This document shows positions 15,979-25,912 of a stretch of 64,000 bases of DNA, piece after piece. The notes beneath the pieces were generated by a model. The model did not search any database. It was not told where the DNA came from and saw only the letters and a list, made by a program, of their open reading frames with translations. Made by a program: the position numbers and the translations under genes. The stretch is from Saccharopolyspora hordei. GTDB taxonomy: Bacteria > Actinomycetota > Actinomycetes > Mycobacteriales > Pseudonocardiaceae. Each line of letters starts with the position of its first letter. Position 1 is the first letter of the stretch. The stretch lies in the NCBI RefSeq assembly GCF_013410345.1, contig NZ_JACCFJ010000001.1:868001-932000 (forward strand). Reading direction: 5' to 3'.

Positions 15979-16302
15979 GTGGCCTACCTGGTCCTGGCGG
16001 TGGCGATCCTCAGCGAGGTGCTCGCCACGGTGTCGCTGAAGCTGTCCGAGGGGTTCAGCAAGCCCCTCCCCTCGACCCTGGTGGTGGTCGGGTACCTGGT
16101 GGCCTTCTCCGCGCTTGGCTCGGTGCTCAAGCTGGGGCTGCCGGTCGGCGTCGCCTACGCGATCTGGGCGGGCGCGGGGGTCGCGCTGGTGGCCGTCATC
16201 GGCACCGTGTTCCTCGGTGAGTCGATCAGTGCGCTGCAGGTCCTCGGCCTCGTGCTCATCATCGGCGGTGTCGTCGCGCTGGAGCTCGGAGGTGCGCAGT
16301 GA
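15979..16302 (+). CDS. Small multidrug resistance (SMR) transporter, Qac/EmrE type
   Basis: A 107-residue four-helix SMR protein, which works as a dimer exchanging protons for cationic compounds. The essential membrane glutamate is Glu13 (AILSEVLATVSLKLSEGFSK). The Ser-Glu-Gly-Phe after helix 1 fits the Qac/EmrE branch better than the Gdx branch. GTG 15979 has GAAGGGG just upstream (15964-15970). It overlaps the following TetR gene by 4 bp (GTGA), so the two are translated together and the TetR protein probably represses both through the palindrome at 15940. Confidence 0.9.
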   Translation: MAYLVLAVAILSEVLATVSLKLSEGFSKPLPSTLVVVGYLVAFSALGSVLKLGLPVGVAYAIWAGAGVALVAVIGTVFLGESISALQVLGLVLIIGGVVALELGGAQ

Positions 16303-16916
16303 CCCAGCCGCGTCACCGCCTCGACGAGGAGACCGACGGTCGCCGGCTCAAGGGCGAACGCCGTCGGCGCGCCATCATCGACGCGGCGCTGCGGGTGGTC
16401 GCCCGCGACGGGGTCGCGGCGGTCAGCCACCGCAACATCGCGCGCGAGGCCGGGGTGCCGCCGGCCTCCATCGGCTACTACTTCGACGGCATCGACGACC
16501 TGCTCGTGGCCGCGCTGATGGAGAGCTGCGAGACGCTCATCGCGCAGGTGGAGCAGATCGTGGAGCGGGTCCACGAGCGCACCGCGTGGCCCCGGGTCAT
16601 CGCCGAGCACCTGGCGGGGCTGGTGCGCGAGCACCGCGAGCGCACGCTCGGCGAGTACGAGCTGTACCTGCTGGCGGCCCGCCGCCCGGCGCTGCGCCCG
16701 GCCGCGCGGCGCTGGATCGAGGCGGCGTCCAGCTTCGTCACGGGGCCCGGCGGCCAGGCGCCGGACCCGGGGATCCTCAAGGCCTTCTTCGCGGCGATCG
16801 ACGGCATCCTCATGCAGGCCCTCATCGCCGACGAGCCGCCCACCGCCGACGACCTCGAACCGGTGCTCCGCTTCCTCGTCCAGCCCGTCGACTACCTGGG
16901 GGCGGGCCAGGTCTGA
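16299..16916 (+). CDS. TetR family transcriptional regulator
   Basis: A 205-residue TetR repressor. The N-terminal HTH contains IIDAALRVVARDGVAAVSHRNIAREAGVPPASIGYYFDGIDDLL. Its GTG overlaps the SMR stop codon, an arrangement typical of an efflux pump with its own drug-sensing repressor. The C-terminal effector domain is not specific enough to name a ligand. A similar SMR-then-TetR module occurs at 61097-62075. Confidence 0.9.
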   Translation: MTQPRHRLDEETDGRRLKGERRRRAIIDAALRVVARDGVAAVSHRNIAREAGVPPASIGYYFDGIDDLLVAALMESCETLIAQVEQIVERVHERTAWPRVIAEHLAGLVREHRERTLGEYELYLLAARRPALRPAARRWIEAASSFVTGPGGQAPDPGILKAFFAAIDGILMQALIADEPPTADDLEPVLRFLVQPVDYLGAGQV

Positions 16917-17016
16917 GCGTCTCCGGGTTCGTTCCGGGGTGTCCCCGATGTCGAGCCCGGGTGCCGTGCGTAGCGTCATCGTCACTCGTTGTCGGCGGCA
17001 CCAGGGGGAACGGACG

Positions 17017-17856
17017 ATGGCTCGGCTGGGACTCGCGATCGGCGGCGTGGCGCTCGTGCTGCTCGGCGGTGCCGTGGCGGCCTGGGGAGCGCTGGACCGC
17101 GACGAGGAGCGCACCGACCCGGTGGCGGGCATCGGGCGCGTCGTGCTCGACGGCGGGTCCGGGTCCGTCGAGGTCCGGTACGCCCCGGGCGGGCGCGGTC
17201 AGGTCACGCAGCACGTCCAGCGGTGGGGGCTCGCGGCCTGGGGCGACGGTGACGAGGCGGGGCACCGCGTCGAGGGCGACACCCTGGTGCTGGACGCCGG
17301 CTGCGGGTGGAACTGCAGCGTGTCCTACCAGGTCACGCTGCCCACGCCGGTGCCGGTCGAGGGCGAGCTCGACTCCGGCTCGCTGAGCGCCGTGGGCATG
17401 CGGTCGGTGCGCGCCGAGTTCCGCTCCGGTTCGGTCGACGCGCGGGAGGTCTCCGGGCCGGTGGACGTGCGCACCGGGTCGGGGTCGGTGCACCTGGCCG
17501 GCGTCGACGGCCCGGTGACCGTGCGCACCCGCTCCGGGAGCATCGACCTCGCCGACGTCGCGGGGCGGGTCGAGGCGAAGGCGGGCAGCGGGGGGATCAG
17601 CGGCGCCGACCTGCGCGGCGCCGAGGTCGTCGTGGAGACCGGGTCCGGGCAGATCGAGCTGCAGCTCACCGGGCCGCGCAGCGCCGAGGTCACCACCGGC
17701 AGCGGTGGCATCGACCTCACCGTGCCCGCCGACCGCTACCGGGTGGAGACCGACACCGGCAGCGGCGGCGTGGACGTCGACGTGGTCCAGGACCCGGCCG
17801 CCGAGAAGCGGCTGGTGCTCTCCACCGGCAGCGGTGACGTCCGCGTGCGTTCCTGA
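17017..17856 (+). CDS. DUF4097-type adhesin-like beta-repeat protein, membrane anchored
   Basis: A 279-residue protein with one N-terminal hydrophobic helix (LGLAIGGVALVLLGGAVAAWG, residues about 3-24). It is followed by a region of regular short beta repeats with recurring Gly-Ser-Gly turns (SGSVEV, SGSLSA, TGSGSVHL, SGSIDL, AGSGGIS, TGSGQIEL, TGSGGIDL, TGSGDVRV) spaced about 17-25 residues. This is the DUF4097 / putative adhesin pattern and predicts a beta-helix outside the membrane. ATG 17017 follows AGGGGGAA at 17003-17010. It is an isolated gene; its function is unknown. Confidence 0.8.
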   Translation: MARLGLAIGGVALVLLGGAVAAWGALDRDEERTDPVAGIGRVVLDGGSGSVEVRYAPGGRGQVTQHVQRWGLAAWGDGDEAGHRVEGDTLVLDAGCGWNCSVSYQVTLPTPVPVEGELDSGSLSAVGMRSVRAEFRSGSVDAREVSGPVDVRTGSGSVHLAGVDGPVTVRTRSGSIDLADVAGRVEAKAGSGGISGADLRGAEVVVETGSGQIELQLTGPRSAEVTTGSGGIDLTVPADRYRVETDTGSGGVDVDVVQDPAAEKRLVLSTGSGDVRVRS

Positions 17857-17922
17857 TCGACCTGTGTCACCCGTCACTCCGGGGAACCCGGGTGGCCGCC
17901 CACGCGTTGCCCTGGCAGAAAG

Positions 17923-17977
17923 CTTGAGCGAACTGCGCTCAACCCGATTGACGGCGTTGATGTGCAGTGGGTAGAAC
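17923..17977 (+). promoter_or_regulatory. HAIR operator and promoter of the dnaK operon
   Basis: CTTGAGC-N7-GCTCAAC at 17923-17943 matches the HspR inverted repeat HAIR (CTTGAGT-N7-ACTCAAG). A promoter follows: TTGACG (17948-17953), 18-bp spacer, TAGAAC (17972-17977). HspR, the last gene of the operon, would bind here with DnaK as co-repressor. Confidence 0.8.
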
Positions 17978-18046
17978 GTGAGTGGGCAAGGCTCAGGGCC
18001 GCGTGGCTGCTGGGCGCACAGGCAAGCAAGTCGGGAGGAACCAAGC

Positions 18047-19908
<1,862 letters not shown>

Positions 19909-19912
<4 letters not shown>

Positions 19913-20613
19913 CGGCGGATCGGTCCGAGATGTCCAACGACGAACGTGAGCAGGAACCGGTGGTGGTCCGGGACCGGCGTCGCATAGACCCGGAGACCGG
20001 CGAGCGCCGGACCCCTGCTCCCAACGGAGAAGAGGCGCAGGTGCCCGACAGCATCTCCGGCACCCTCGAGGACGAGGCCGCCGGTGCCGAGGAAGCGGCG
20101 GAGCCCGAGTCCGCCGGCGACGCGGCCCAGGGTGGGTCCGCCGGCCTGCAGAAGCAGGTCGACGAGCTCACCGCCGACCTCAAGCGGGTCACCGCGGAGT
20201 ACGCGAACTACCGCAAGCGGGTGGAACGCGACCGCGAGGCGGTGATCGCCGCGGCCAAGGCCTCGGTGGCCAACGACCTGCTCACGGTGCTGGACGACCT
20301 GGAGCGCGCCGAGGCGCACGGTGACCTCACCGGCGCCTTCAAGGCCGTGGCCGACAAGCTGGTCGCGACCTTGAACTCGGCCGGCCTGGAGGCGTTCGGC
20401 GCCGAGGGCGACGAGTTCGACCCGTCCGTCCACGAGGCGGTGCAGCACAGCACCTCCCCGGACGTGAGCGGGCCGACCGTGACCACCGTGCTCCGGCGCG
20501 GCTACAAGTTCGGCGACCGCGTCCTGCGGCCGGCGATGGTCGCGGTCACCGACCACGAGCCGGAGTCGGCGGAGGGCGAGTCCGCCGACGAGGACCAGAC
20601 CGAGCAGGGTTGA
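19909..20613 (+). CDS. grpE: Nucleotide exchange factor GrpE
   Basis: A 234-residue GrpE, the exchange factor that releases ADP from DnaK. A long acidic, poorly ordered N-terminus (residues 1-75) precedes the coiled-coil ([31 protein letters not shown]) and the C-terminal beta domain ([32 protein letters not shown]). The GTG at 19909 overlaps the dnaK stop (GTGA), indicating translational coupling; ATG 19930 is a possible alternative. Confidence 0.95.
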
Positions 20614-20638
20614 CCAGGAGCGAGAGGAGGGGCGTCCG

Positions 20639-21799
20639 GTGAGTGCCCGGGAATGGCTGGACAAGGACTTCTACGCCGAGCTGGGCGTCTCCTCCGACGC
20701 TTCGCAGGAGGAGATCAAGAAGGCGTACCGGAAGCTGGCCAGGGAGAACCACCCGGACGCCAACCCCGGCAACGCCCAGGCCGAGGCCAAGTTCAAGGCG
20801 GTCTCGGAGGCCTACGGGGTGCTGTCCGACCCGGAGAAGCGCAAGCAGTACGACGAGGCCCGCAGGCTGTTCGGCTCCGGCGGCTTCGGCGGGGGCCAGG
20901 GCGGCTTCGGGGGCTTCGGCGGACCGGGCGGCTTCGACCTCGGTGACCTCTTCGGCGGTGCGGGCGGCGCAGGCGGCCTCGGCGACCTGTTCGGCGGGTT
21001 GTTCGGCGGCCGCCGTCCCGGGGCCTCCACGGTCAACCGGCCCAAGCGCGGTGCCGACGTGGAGACCGAGGTCCGCATCGACTTCACCGAGGCGGTGCGG
21101 GGTGCCACCGTGCCGCTGCGGCTGTCGAGCCCGGCGACCTGCCCGACCTGCCGCGGGACCGGCGCCAAGCCGGGCACCCGGCCGCGCACCTGCACCACGT
21201 GCGCCGGTGCGGGGCTGGTGACCCGCAACCAGGGTGCGTTCGCGTTCAGCGAGCCCTGCCCGGACTGCCGGGGACGCGGCCAGATGATCGACAGCCCGTG
21301 CCCGGACTGCGCCGGCGAGGGCGTCAGCACCCGCACCCGCACGCTGACGGTGCGGATCCCGGCCGGTGTCTCCGACGGGCAGCGGATCCGGCTGGCGGGC
21401 CAGGGCGAGCCCGGTCGGCAGGGGGCCGCCTCCGGTGACCTCTACGTCGTGGTGCACGTCAGCCCGCACCGGGTGTTCGGACGTTCCGGTGACGATCTGA
21501 CGATCACGGTGCCGGTGACCTTCCCGGAGTTGGCGCTGGGCACTACGTTGACGGTGCCGACCCTGGACGGGAAGGTCAAGCTCAAGGTCCCCGCCGGGAC
21601 CAGCAGCGGCCGCACGTTCCGGGTGCGCGGCAAGGGCGTGAGCAAGAAGGACGGCAGCAGCGGGGATCTCCTGGTCACGGTGCAGGTCTCGATCCCGTCC
21701 AAGTTGGACGGGAAGGCGGTCGAAGCGCTCGAGGACTACGCGAAGGCGACCGCTGACCACGATCCGCGCCGGGAACTGAACGAGCTGCTCGGGAGGTAG
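20639..21799 (+). CDS. dnaJ: Chaperone DnaJ (Hsp40, type I)
   Basis: A 386-residue co-chaperone stimulating DnaK ATPase. J domain residues 5-75 with HPD ([10 protein letters not shown]), a long Gly/Phe-rich linker (about 80-125), and a zinc domain with four CxxCxGxG repeats: [32 protein letters not shown]. The C-terminal substrate-binding domains follow. GTG 20639 follows GAGAGGAGGGG, 25 bp after grpE. It is the dnaJ1-type copy found in the dnaK operon. Confidence 0.96.
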   Translation: MSAREWLDKDFYAELGVSSDASQEEIKKAYRKLARENHPDANPGNAQAEAKFKAVSEAYGVLSDPEKRKQYDEARRLFGSGGFGGGQGGFGGFGGPGGFDLGDLFGGAGGAGGLGDLFGGLFGGRRPGASTVNRPKRGADVETEVRIDFTEAVRGATVPLRLSSPATCPTCRGTGAKPGTRPRTCTTCAGAGLVTRNQGAFAFSEPCPDCRGRGQMIDSPCPDCAGEGVSTRTRTLTVRIPAGVSDGQRIRLAGQGEPGRQGAASGDLYVVVHVSPHRVFGRSGDDLTITVPVTFPELALGTTLTVPTLDGKVKLKVPAGTSSGRTFRVRGKGVSKKDGSSGDLLVTVQVSIPSKLDGKAVEALEDYAKATADHDPRRELNELLGR

Positions 21800-21801
21800 T
21801 C

Positions 21802-22257
21802 ATGGCTGGTGGCCGCTCAACCGGTCCGGGCTTCGGCTTTCCGCCGGGAGCCGACGAGGACACCCCGATGTTCGTGATCTCAGTGGCTGCCCAGCTCTCC
21901 GGCCTGCACGCGCAGACGCTGCGCAGCTACGACCGGCTGGGCCTGGTGTCGCCGGGACGGACACCGGCGGGCGGCCGCCGCTACTCCCTCCGGGACATCG
22001 CGCTGCTGCGCGAGGTCCAGCGGCTCTCCCAGGAGGAGGGCGTCAACCTCGCCGGGATCAAGCGGATCATCGAACTGGAGAACGAGGTCGACACGCTGCG
22101 GGCCAAGGTCCAGGAGCTCACCGAGGAGGTGGCCGCGGCGCACGCGGCGGCGGAGCAGGCGGCGGCCCAGATCCACGCCTCCTACCGCCGCGACCTGGTC
22201 CCGGTCCGCCAGGAGACCGCCCTGGTCGTCTGGAAGCCGAACCGCGGGAAGCGCTGA
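21802..22257 (+). CDS. hspR: Heat-shock repressor HspR (MerR family)
   Basis: A 151-residue MerR-type repressor. The winged-helix domain (MFVISVAAQLSGLHAQTLRSYDRLGLVSP..GGRRYSLRDIALLREVQRL) is followed by a coiled coil (IIELENEVDTLRAKVQELTEEVAAAHAAAEQ) and a basic tail. HspR binds HAIR repeats and needs DnaK for repression. Two such repeats occur in this window, before dnaK and clpB. It starts 2 bp after dnaJ, so it is transcribed with the chaperones it controls. Confidence 0.95.
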   Translation: MAGGRSTGPGFGFPPGADEDTPMFVISVAAQLSGLHAQTLRSYDRLGLVSPGRTPAGGRRYSLRDIALLREVQRLSQEEGVNLAGIKRIIELENEVDTLRAKVQELTEEVAAAHAAAEQAAAQIHASYRRDLVPVRQETALVVWKPNRGKR

Positions 22258-22459
22258 CGCCCAGCGCACCGACCCCACGCCCCCACGCCACGGGCGCCGA
22301 CCCCACCGGGGACGGAGCCCCGGCGTCGGGGGCGTTCCTGTTCGCGCGGAACCGCGCCCTGCGCACCGGGTGGCAGGCGCGGTCCGGCCCAGGACTGTCC
22401 CGACGCGGACGCGCTGTGCCCGCGACCCGGGGTGCCTGCGCGGGCCGGGTCCCGGAGGG

Positions 22460-23632
22460 TCAGTCGATGGTGAAGGGGTCGTAGCGGATGTGGTCGAGGG
22501 GGGTTCCGGCGACCAGCATCCGGGAGACCGTCGCGCGGATCATCCCCGGGGAACCGCTGACCAGGACGTCCCAGTCCTGCCAGGCGCCGTAGCGGGTCAC
22601 CACGTCGGGCAGCGTGCCGTGCTCGACGTTGGTCAGCTCCGGCTCGTCCTCCAGCACCGGCGTGATCGTCAGCCACGGGTTGTGCATCGCGATGTGCTGG
22701 AGGTTGGGCAGGTCGTAGAGGTCCTCGCGGGTCCGGCCGCCGTAGAACACCTGGACCCGCGGGTTCTCCCCGTACTGGGCCAGGTCGTCGATGATCGCCC
22801 GCATCGGCGCGATCCCGGTGCCGCCGGCGATCATCAGGACGTCCGGCGACTCCTCGCGGTCCACCGTCATCCGGCCCATCGGCGCACCGATCCGCCACTG
22901 GTCGCCCACGTGCGCGTGCGCGACCAGCGCCCGGCTCACCCAGCCGCCCTCGACCGCGCGCACGTGGAACTCCATGATCCCGTCCTCGGCGGGCGCGTTC
23001 GCCGGGGTCAGGTACCGCCACAGCCGGGGGCGCTGCGGCGTCTCCACGCTCACGTACTGGCCGGGCAGGTACGGCACCGGGTGGTCGGTCTGGACCCGGA
23101 TGATCGCGACGTCCCAGTTCAGCCGCTCGTGGTGGATGACCTCGCCGTTGTACCAGGCGGGGCCGTCGTCGGCGGCGGCCGCCTCGGTCATGGCCGAGGC
23201 CATCACCGTGTAGGCCTCCGCCCAGGCCCGCTCCACCGTGTCGTTCCAGGCGTCACCGGCGTGCCGCTTGATCGAGGCCAGCAGCGCGGTGCCCACCGCC
23301 TCGTAGTGGTCGGCGACCACGCCGAACTTGCGGTGGTCGCGGCCCAGCTGGTGCAGGAACGGCAGCAGCTCGTCCGGCTTGTCCACCATCTGGATGACGT
23401 GCACGAGCGCGCGCAGCAGGCGGCTGCGCTGCACCTCCATGTTGACCGCGAACAGCTCGCGGGTGGCCGGGGAGAGGCTGAACAGCATCCCGTAGAAGAA
23501 CTTGGCGACCTCGTCGAGCTGCGGTTCGACGACCTCGAAGGTCTCTCGGATCAGGCGAACCATCTTGCTCACACCGGAAGACGGCTCGCGGTTCGGGGGT
23601 GGTCCGGGGCTCAGTACGGCGTTCGCAGTCAT
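22460..23632 (-). CDS. Type II flavohaemoprotein (globin + reductase)
   Basis: A 390-residue protein with a globin domain (residues about 25-155) and a ferredoxin-reductase-like FAD/NAD domain (about 160-390). The globin part has FFYGMLFSLSP with the B10 Tyr, an E-helix Gln in MEVQRSRLLRAL and the proximal His in GRDHRKFGV. The reductase part has PYLPGQYVSVETP, WRYLTPANAP instead of the classical RxYSL flavin motif, and MIAGGTGIAPMRAII for NAD binding. The altered flavin motif and the neighbourhood suggest the actinobacterial type II group (Rv0385-like; D-lactate oxidation has been proposed) rather than a classical NO dioxygenase. ATG 23632 is divergent from a PPOX-family gene. Confidence 0.85.
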   Translation of the reverse strand: MTANAVLSPGPPPNREPSSGVSKMVRLIRETFEVVEPQLDEVAKFFYGMLFSLSPATRELFAVNMEVQRSRLLRALVHVIQMVDKPDELLPFLHQLGRDHRKFGVVADHYEAVGTALLASIKRHAGDAWNDTVERAWAEAYTVMASAMTEAAAADDGPAWYNGEVIHHERLNWDVAIIRVQTDHPVPYLPGQYVSVETPQRPRLWRYLTPANAPAEDGIMEFHVRAVEGGWVSRALVAHAHVGDQWRIGAPMGRMTVDREESPDVLMIAGGTGIAPMRAIIDDLAQYGENPRVQVFYGGRTREDLYDLPNLQHIAMHNPWLTITPVLEDEPELTNVEHGTLPDVVTRYGAWQDWDVLVSGSPGMIRATVSRMLVAGTPLDHIRYDPFTID

Positions 23633-23855
23633 GGTTCGGGTGCAGTCTTCTCCAGGTTGGCGATTCCCCGAGATGGGGCACCGCTACTTGGTGCTTGCGT
23701 CCCCCGACACTGGGCTGACCCTAACTCCTGGGTCGGGGAGCGTCTGCCTTGATGCCACTTTTGAGTGCTTCTTAACTACTACTGGTCAATAGTGCATCAG
23801 TCGGACGGGGGAACCTAGTATCCACCTCTGTGAGTGGAGAGGAAGGCGTGACACG

Positions 23856-24653
23856 GTGACCCGCGTGAGCCCCGACCACCCGACACCGTCCGGCACCGCT
23901 GACGAGGCGCTGCTCGGCCTGGAGCTGTCCGACCCGCCTGCGCGCCCCGAGAACCCGCAGGTCACCACGCCGCTCCAGGAGAACGTGCTCGAGCCCTGCG
24001 ACCCGTTCGCGGAAGAGGACCGCCCGGTGCCGCTGCCCGGGTCGGCCGGGGAACACCTCCTGCAGCGCGCCTACGGCACCGAGAAGCGGGCCCGCAGGTT
24101 CTACGACGACCAGGTGCTGGACCACCTCAACGACGAGATGAAGGCGTTCATCGGGCGGATGGAGCTGGCCTTCGTGGCCACCGCCGACGCCCGCGGCGAG
24201 TGCGACTCCAGCCTGCGCGCCGGCCCGCCCGGCTTCATCCAGGTGCTCGACGACCGCCACCTCTGCTACCCCGAGTACCGGGGCAACGGCGTCATGGCCA
24301 GCCTCGGCAACATCAGTGAGAACCCGCACGTCGGGATCTTGCTGGTGGACTTCGTCACCGACCTGATCGGGCTGCACGTCAACGGCGGGGCCCGCATCGT
24401 CGAGGACGCCGACCTGCGCGCGGTCCACCCCACGCTGCCCTCCGAGTTCGACCGCGGCCGCACTCCCGAGCGGTGGGTGGTGGTCCAGGTCGAGGAGGCC
24501 TACATCCACTGCCGCAAGCACATCCCGCGGATGGTCCCGGTGCTGCGCCAGCGCTCCTGGGGCACCGACGACGTCAAGCGCAAGGGCGGCGACTACTTCT
24601 CCGCGAAGGGCACTCCGCGGCCGTGGCACCGCGTCGAGGTCTCGGCCGGCTGA
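23856..24653 (+). CDS. Pyridoxamine-5'-phosphate-oxidase-fold flavoprotein
   Basis: A 265-residue protein with a PPOX split-barrel FMN/F420-type domain. After an unstructured N-terminus (about 60 residues), the core has MKAFIGRMELAFVATADARGECDSS, RAGPPGFIQVLDDRHLCYPEYRGNGVMASLGNI and a VGILLVDFV strand. The C-terminal segment HIPRMVPVLRQRSWGTDDVKRKGGDYF is typical of the longer general-stress PPOX proteins. It is divergently transcribed from the flavohaemoprotein gene across an unusually AT-rich 223-bp gap, which suggests shared redox or nitrosative-stress control. The substrate is unknown. Confidence 0.8.
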   Translation: MTRVSPDHPTPSGTADEALLGLELSDPPARPENPQVTTPLQENVLEPCDPFAEEDRPVPLPGSAGEHLLQRAYGTEKRARRFYDDQVLDHLNDEMKAFIGRMELAFVATADARGECDSSLRAGPPGFIQVLDDRHLCYPEYRGNGVMASLGNISENPHVGILLVDFVTDLIGLHVNGGARIVEDADLRAVHPTLPSEFDRGRTPERWVVVQVEEAYIHCRKHIPRMVPVLRQRSWGTDDVKRKGGDYFSAKGTPRPWHRVEVSAG

Positions 24654-24768
24654 TCGCCCCGGAAGCTCCCGGCGGACCCATGTCTAGAGTGGGGCGAAAC
24701 GGACTAACGTGGGGCCTGGGCCTGATCGAGGCGCCGGGTGCGCCTGTCGGGGCGCGGGCGGGAGAGCT

Positions 24769-25251
24769 GTGATCGAGCAGGACGAGGCGCGGGCGACGGA
24801 CGCGGGGCGCGAGGAAGGTGCGGACCGGCGCGCCGCGGCGGAGACCGTCGAGCGCGAGCTGGTGATGATGTTCCGCCGCGCCCGCAACCTCTCGACCACG
24901 GTGGCGGCGCACGTCCACCCGGACCTGGACCCGGCGTCGTACAGCCTGCTGCTGATGATCGACGACGCGGGCCCGCTGCGCGGCATGGACGTCGCGGACC
25001 GCACGGGCCTGGACAAGTCGACGGTGAGCCGCCAGATCGCGACCCTGGTCGACCTGGACCTGCTGGAGCGCGTGCCCGACCCGGACGACGGGCGGGCCCG
25101 TCTCATCCAGCTGTCCGAGCTGGGCCGCGAGCGCCTGGCCCAGGTGCGCGCGGAGCGCAGCAAGCACCTCCACGGCCAGTTCGCCAACTGGTCCACGCAG
25201 GACCTGAAGGACCTCGCCCGGCTGCTCGGCAAGCTCAACGACATGACGTGA
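24769..25251 (+). CDS. MarR family transcriptional regulator
   Basis: A 160-residue winged-helix MarR protein. The DNA-binding region is MDVADRTGLDKSTVSRQIATLVDLDLLERVPDPDDGRARLIQLSELG, with the usual wing Asp-Gly-Arg. GTG 24769 has GGGAG just upstream; an earlier in-frame start at 24709 would add low-complexity residues. It stands alone between the PPOX gene and a second MarR gene; the target is not obvious. Confidence 0.85.
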   Translation: MIEQDEARATDAGREEGADRRAAAETVERELVMMFRRARNLSTTVAAHVHPDLDPASYSLLLMIDDAGPLRGMDVADRTGLDKSTVSRQIATLVDLDLLERVPDPDDGRARLIQLSELGRERLAQVRAERSKHLHGQFANWSTQDLKDLARLLGKLNDMT

Positions 25252-25359
25252 GCGGCCGCGCGCCCGCCGCGGTCTCCGATCTCCGCCCTGGTCAGGGTCG
25301 CTGAACCGTTCTCGCCCGCGCCGCGGGCTCCGGGGGTGCCGGGGGTCACACCGCGACAA

Positions 25360-25403
25360 GTTGCGTGCTACAACCAAGTGAGATTATGGTTGCGTGCAGC
25401 AAC
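25360..25403. promoter_or_regulatory. Twin MarR operator sites
   Basis: Two near-identical inverted repeats, GTTGCGTGCTACAAC (25360-25374) and GTTGCGTGCAGCAAC (25389-25403), start 29 bp apart. A -10-like TATGGT (25385-25390) lies between and under the second site, so binding would block the promoter of the downstream MarR-MFS operon. Confidence 0.7.
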
Positions 25404-25420
25404 TAAAGGATTGGGTGCGC

Positions 25421-25912
25421 ATGGGACCGACACTCGAGACCTGCGGTGAACTGCTGCGCCCGCTCCGGGCGCTGATGGGGCTCAAGCAGATCGCGTATCA
25501 ACGGGGGCACTTCACCGACCAGGTGCCCTACGCCGCGGCGGGGTTGCTCACCGAACTCGTGTTCCGCGGCGAATGCCGGGCTTCCGAACTCGCCCACCAC
25601 CGCTTCGTCGACGCCTCGGTGGTGAGCCGGCAGGTGGCCCAGCTCGAACAGGCCGACCTGATCAGTCGTCGGCCCGACCCCGCGGACCGGCGGGTGTCGC
25701 TGCTGCGCGCTACACCGGAAGGTGAGCGCGCGGTGGCCGAACTGGAACGGAAGAAGGCGGCGTGGATCGCCGAAGCACTGGGGGACTGGGAGGACGAGAA
25801 GGTCCGCGCCCTCACCCAGCTGCTGGGGGAAGCGACGGACGACATCCGCCGCCGCACGATCGACGAGGGAGTCTGCCACGCAGGCTCTTCGACCAGGGAA
25901 GGAACTCGATGA
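25421..25912 (+). CDS. MarR family regulator of the adjacent exporter
   Basis: A 163-residue MarR-type repressor: GLLTELVFRGECRASELAHHRFVDASVVSRQVAQLEQADLISRRPDPADRRVSLLRAT is the winged-helix region. ATG 25421 has AAAGGA at 25405-25410 and is preferred over GTG 25394, which lies inside the operator. Its stop overlaps the start of the MFS gene (ATGA), so the two are one operon. The twin sites upstream make autorepression, relieved by a substrate of the pump, the simplest model. Confidence 0.88.
   Translation: MGPTLETCGELLRPLRALMGLKQIAYQRGHFTDQVPYAAAGLLTELVFRGECRASELAHHRFVDASVVSRQVAQLEQADLISRRPDPADRRVSLLRATPEGERAVAELERKKAAWIAEALGDWEDEKVRALTQLLGEATDDIRRRTIDEGVCHAGSSTREGTR

Noticed and set aside
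17387-17840. Tandem DNA repeat in the DUF4097 gene
   Set aside because: The Gly-Ser-Gly turns repeat at protein level as part of a beta-helix, but the DNA copies are diverged and irregular, not a simple tandem repeat.
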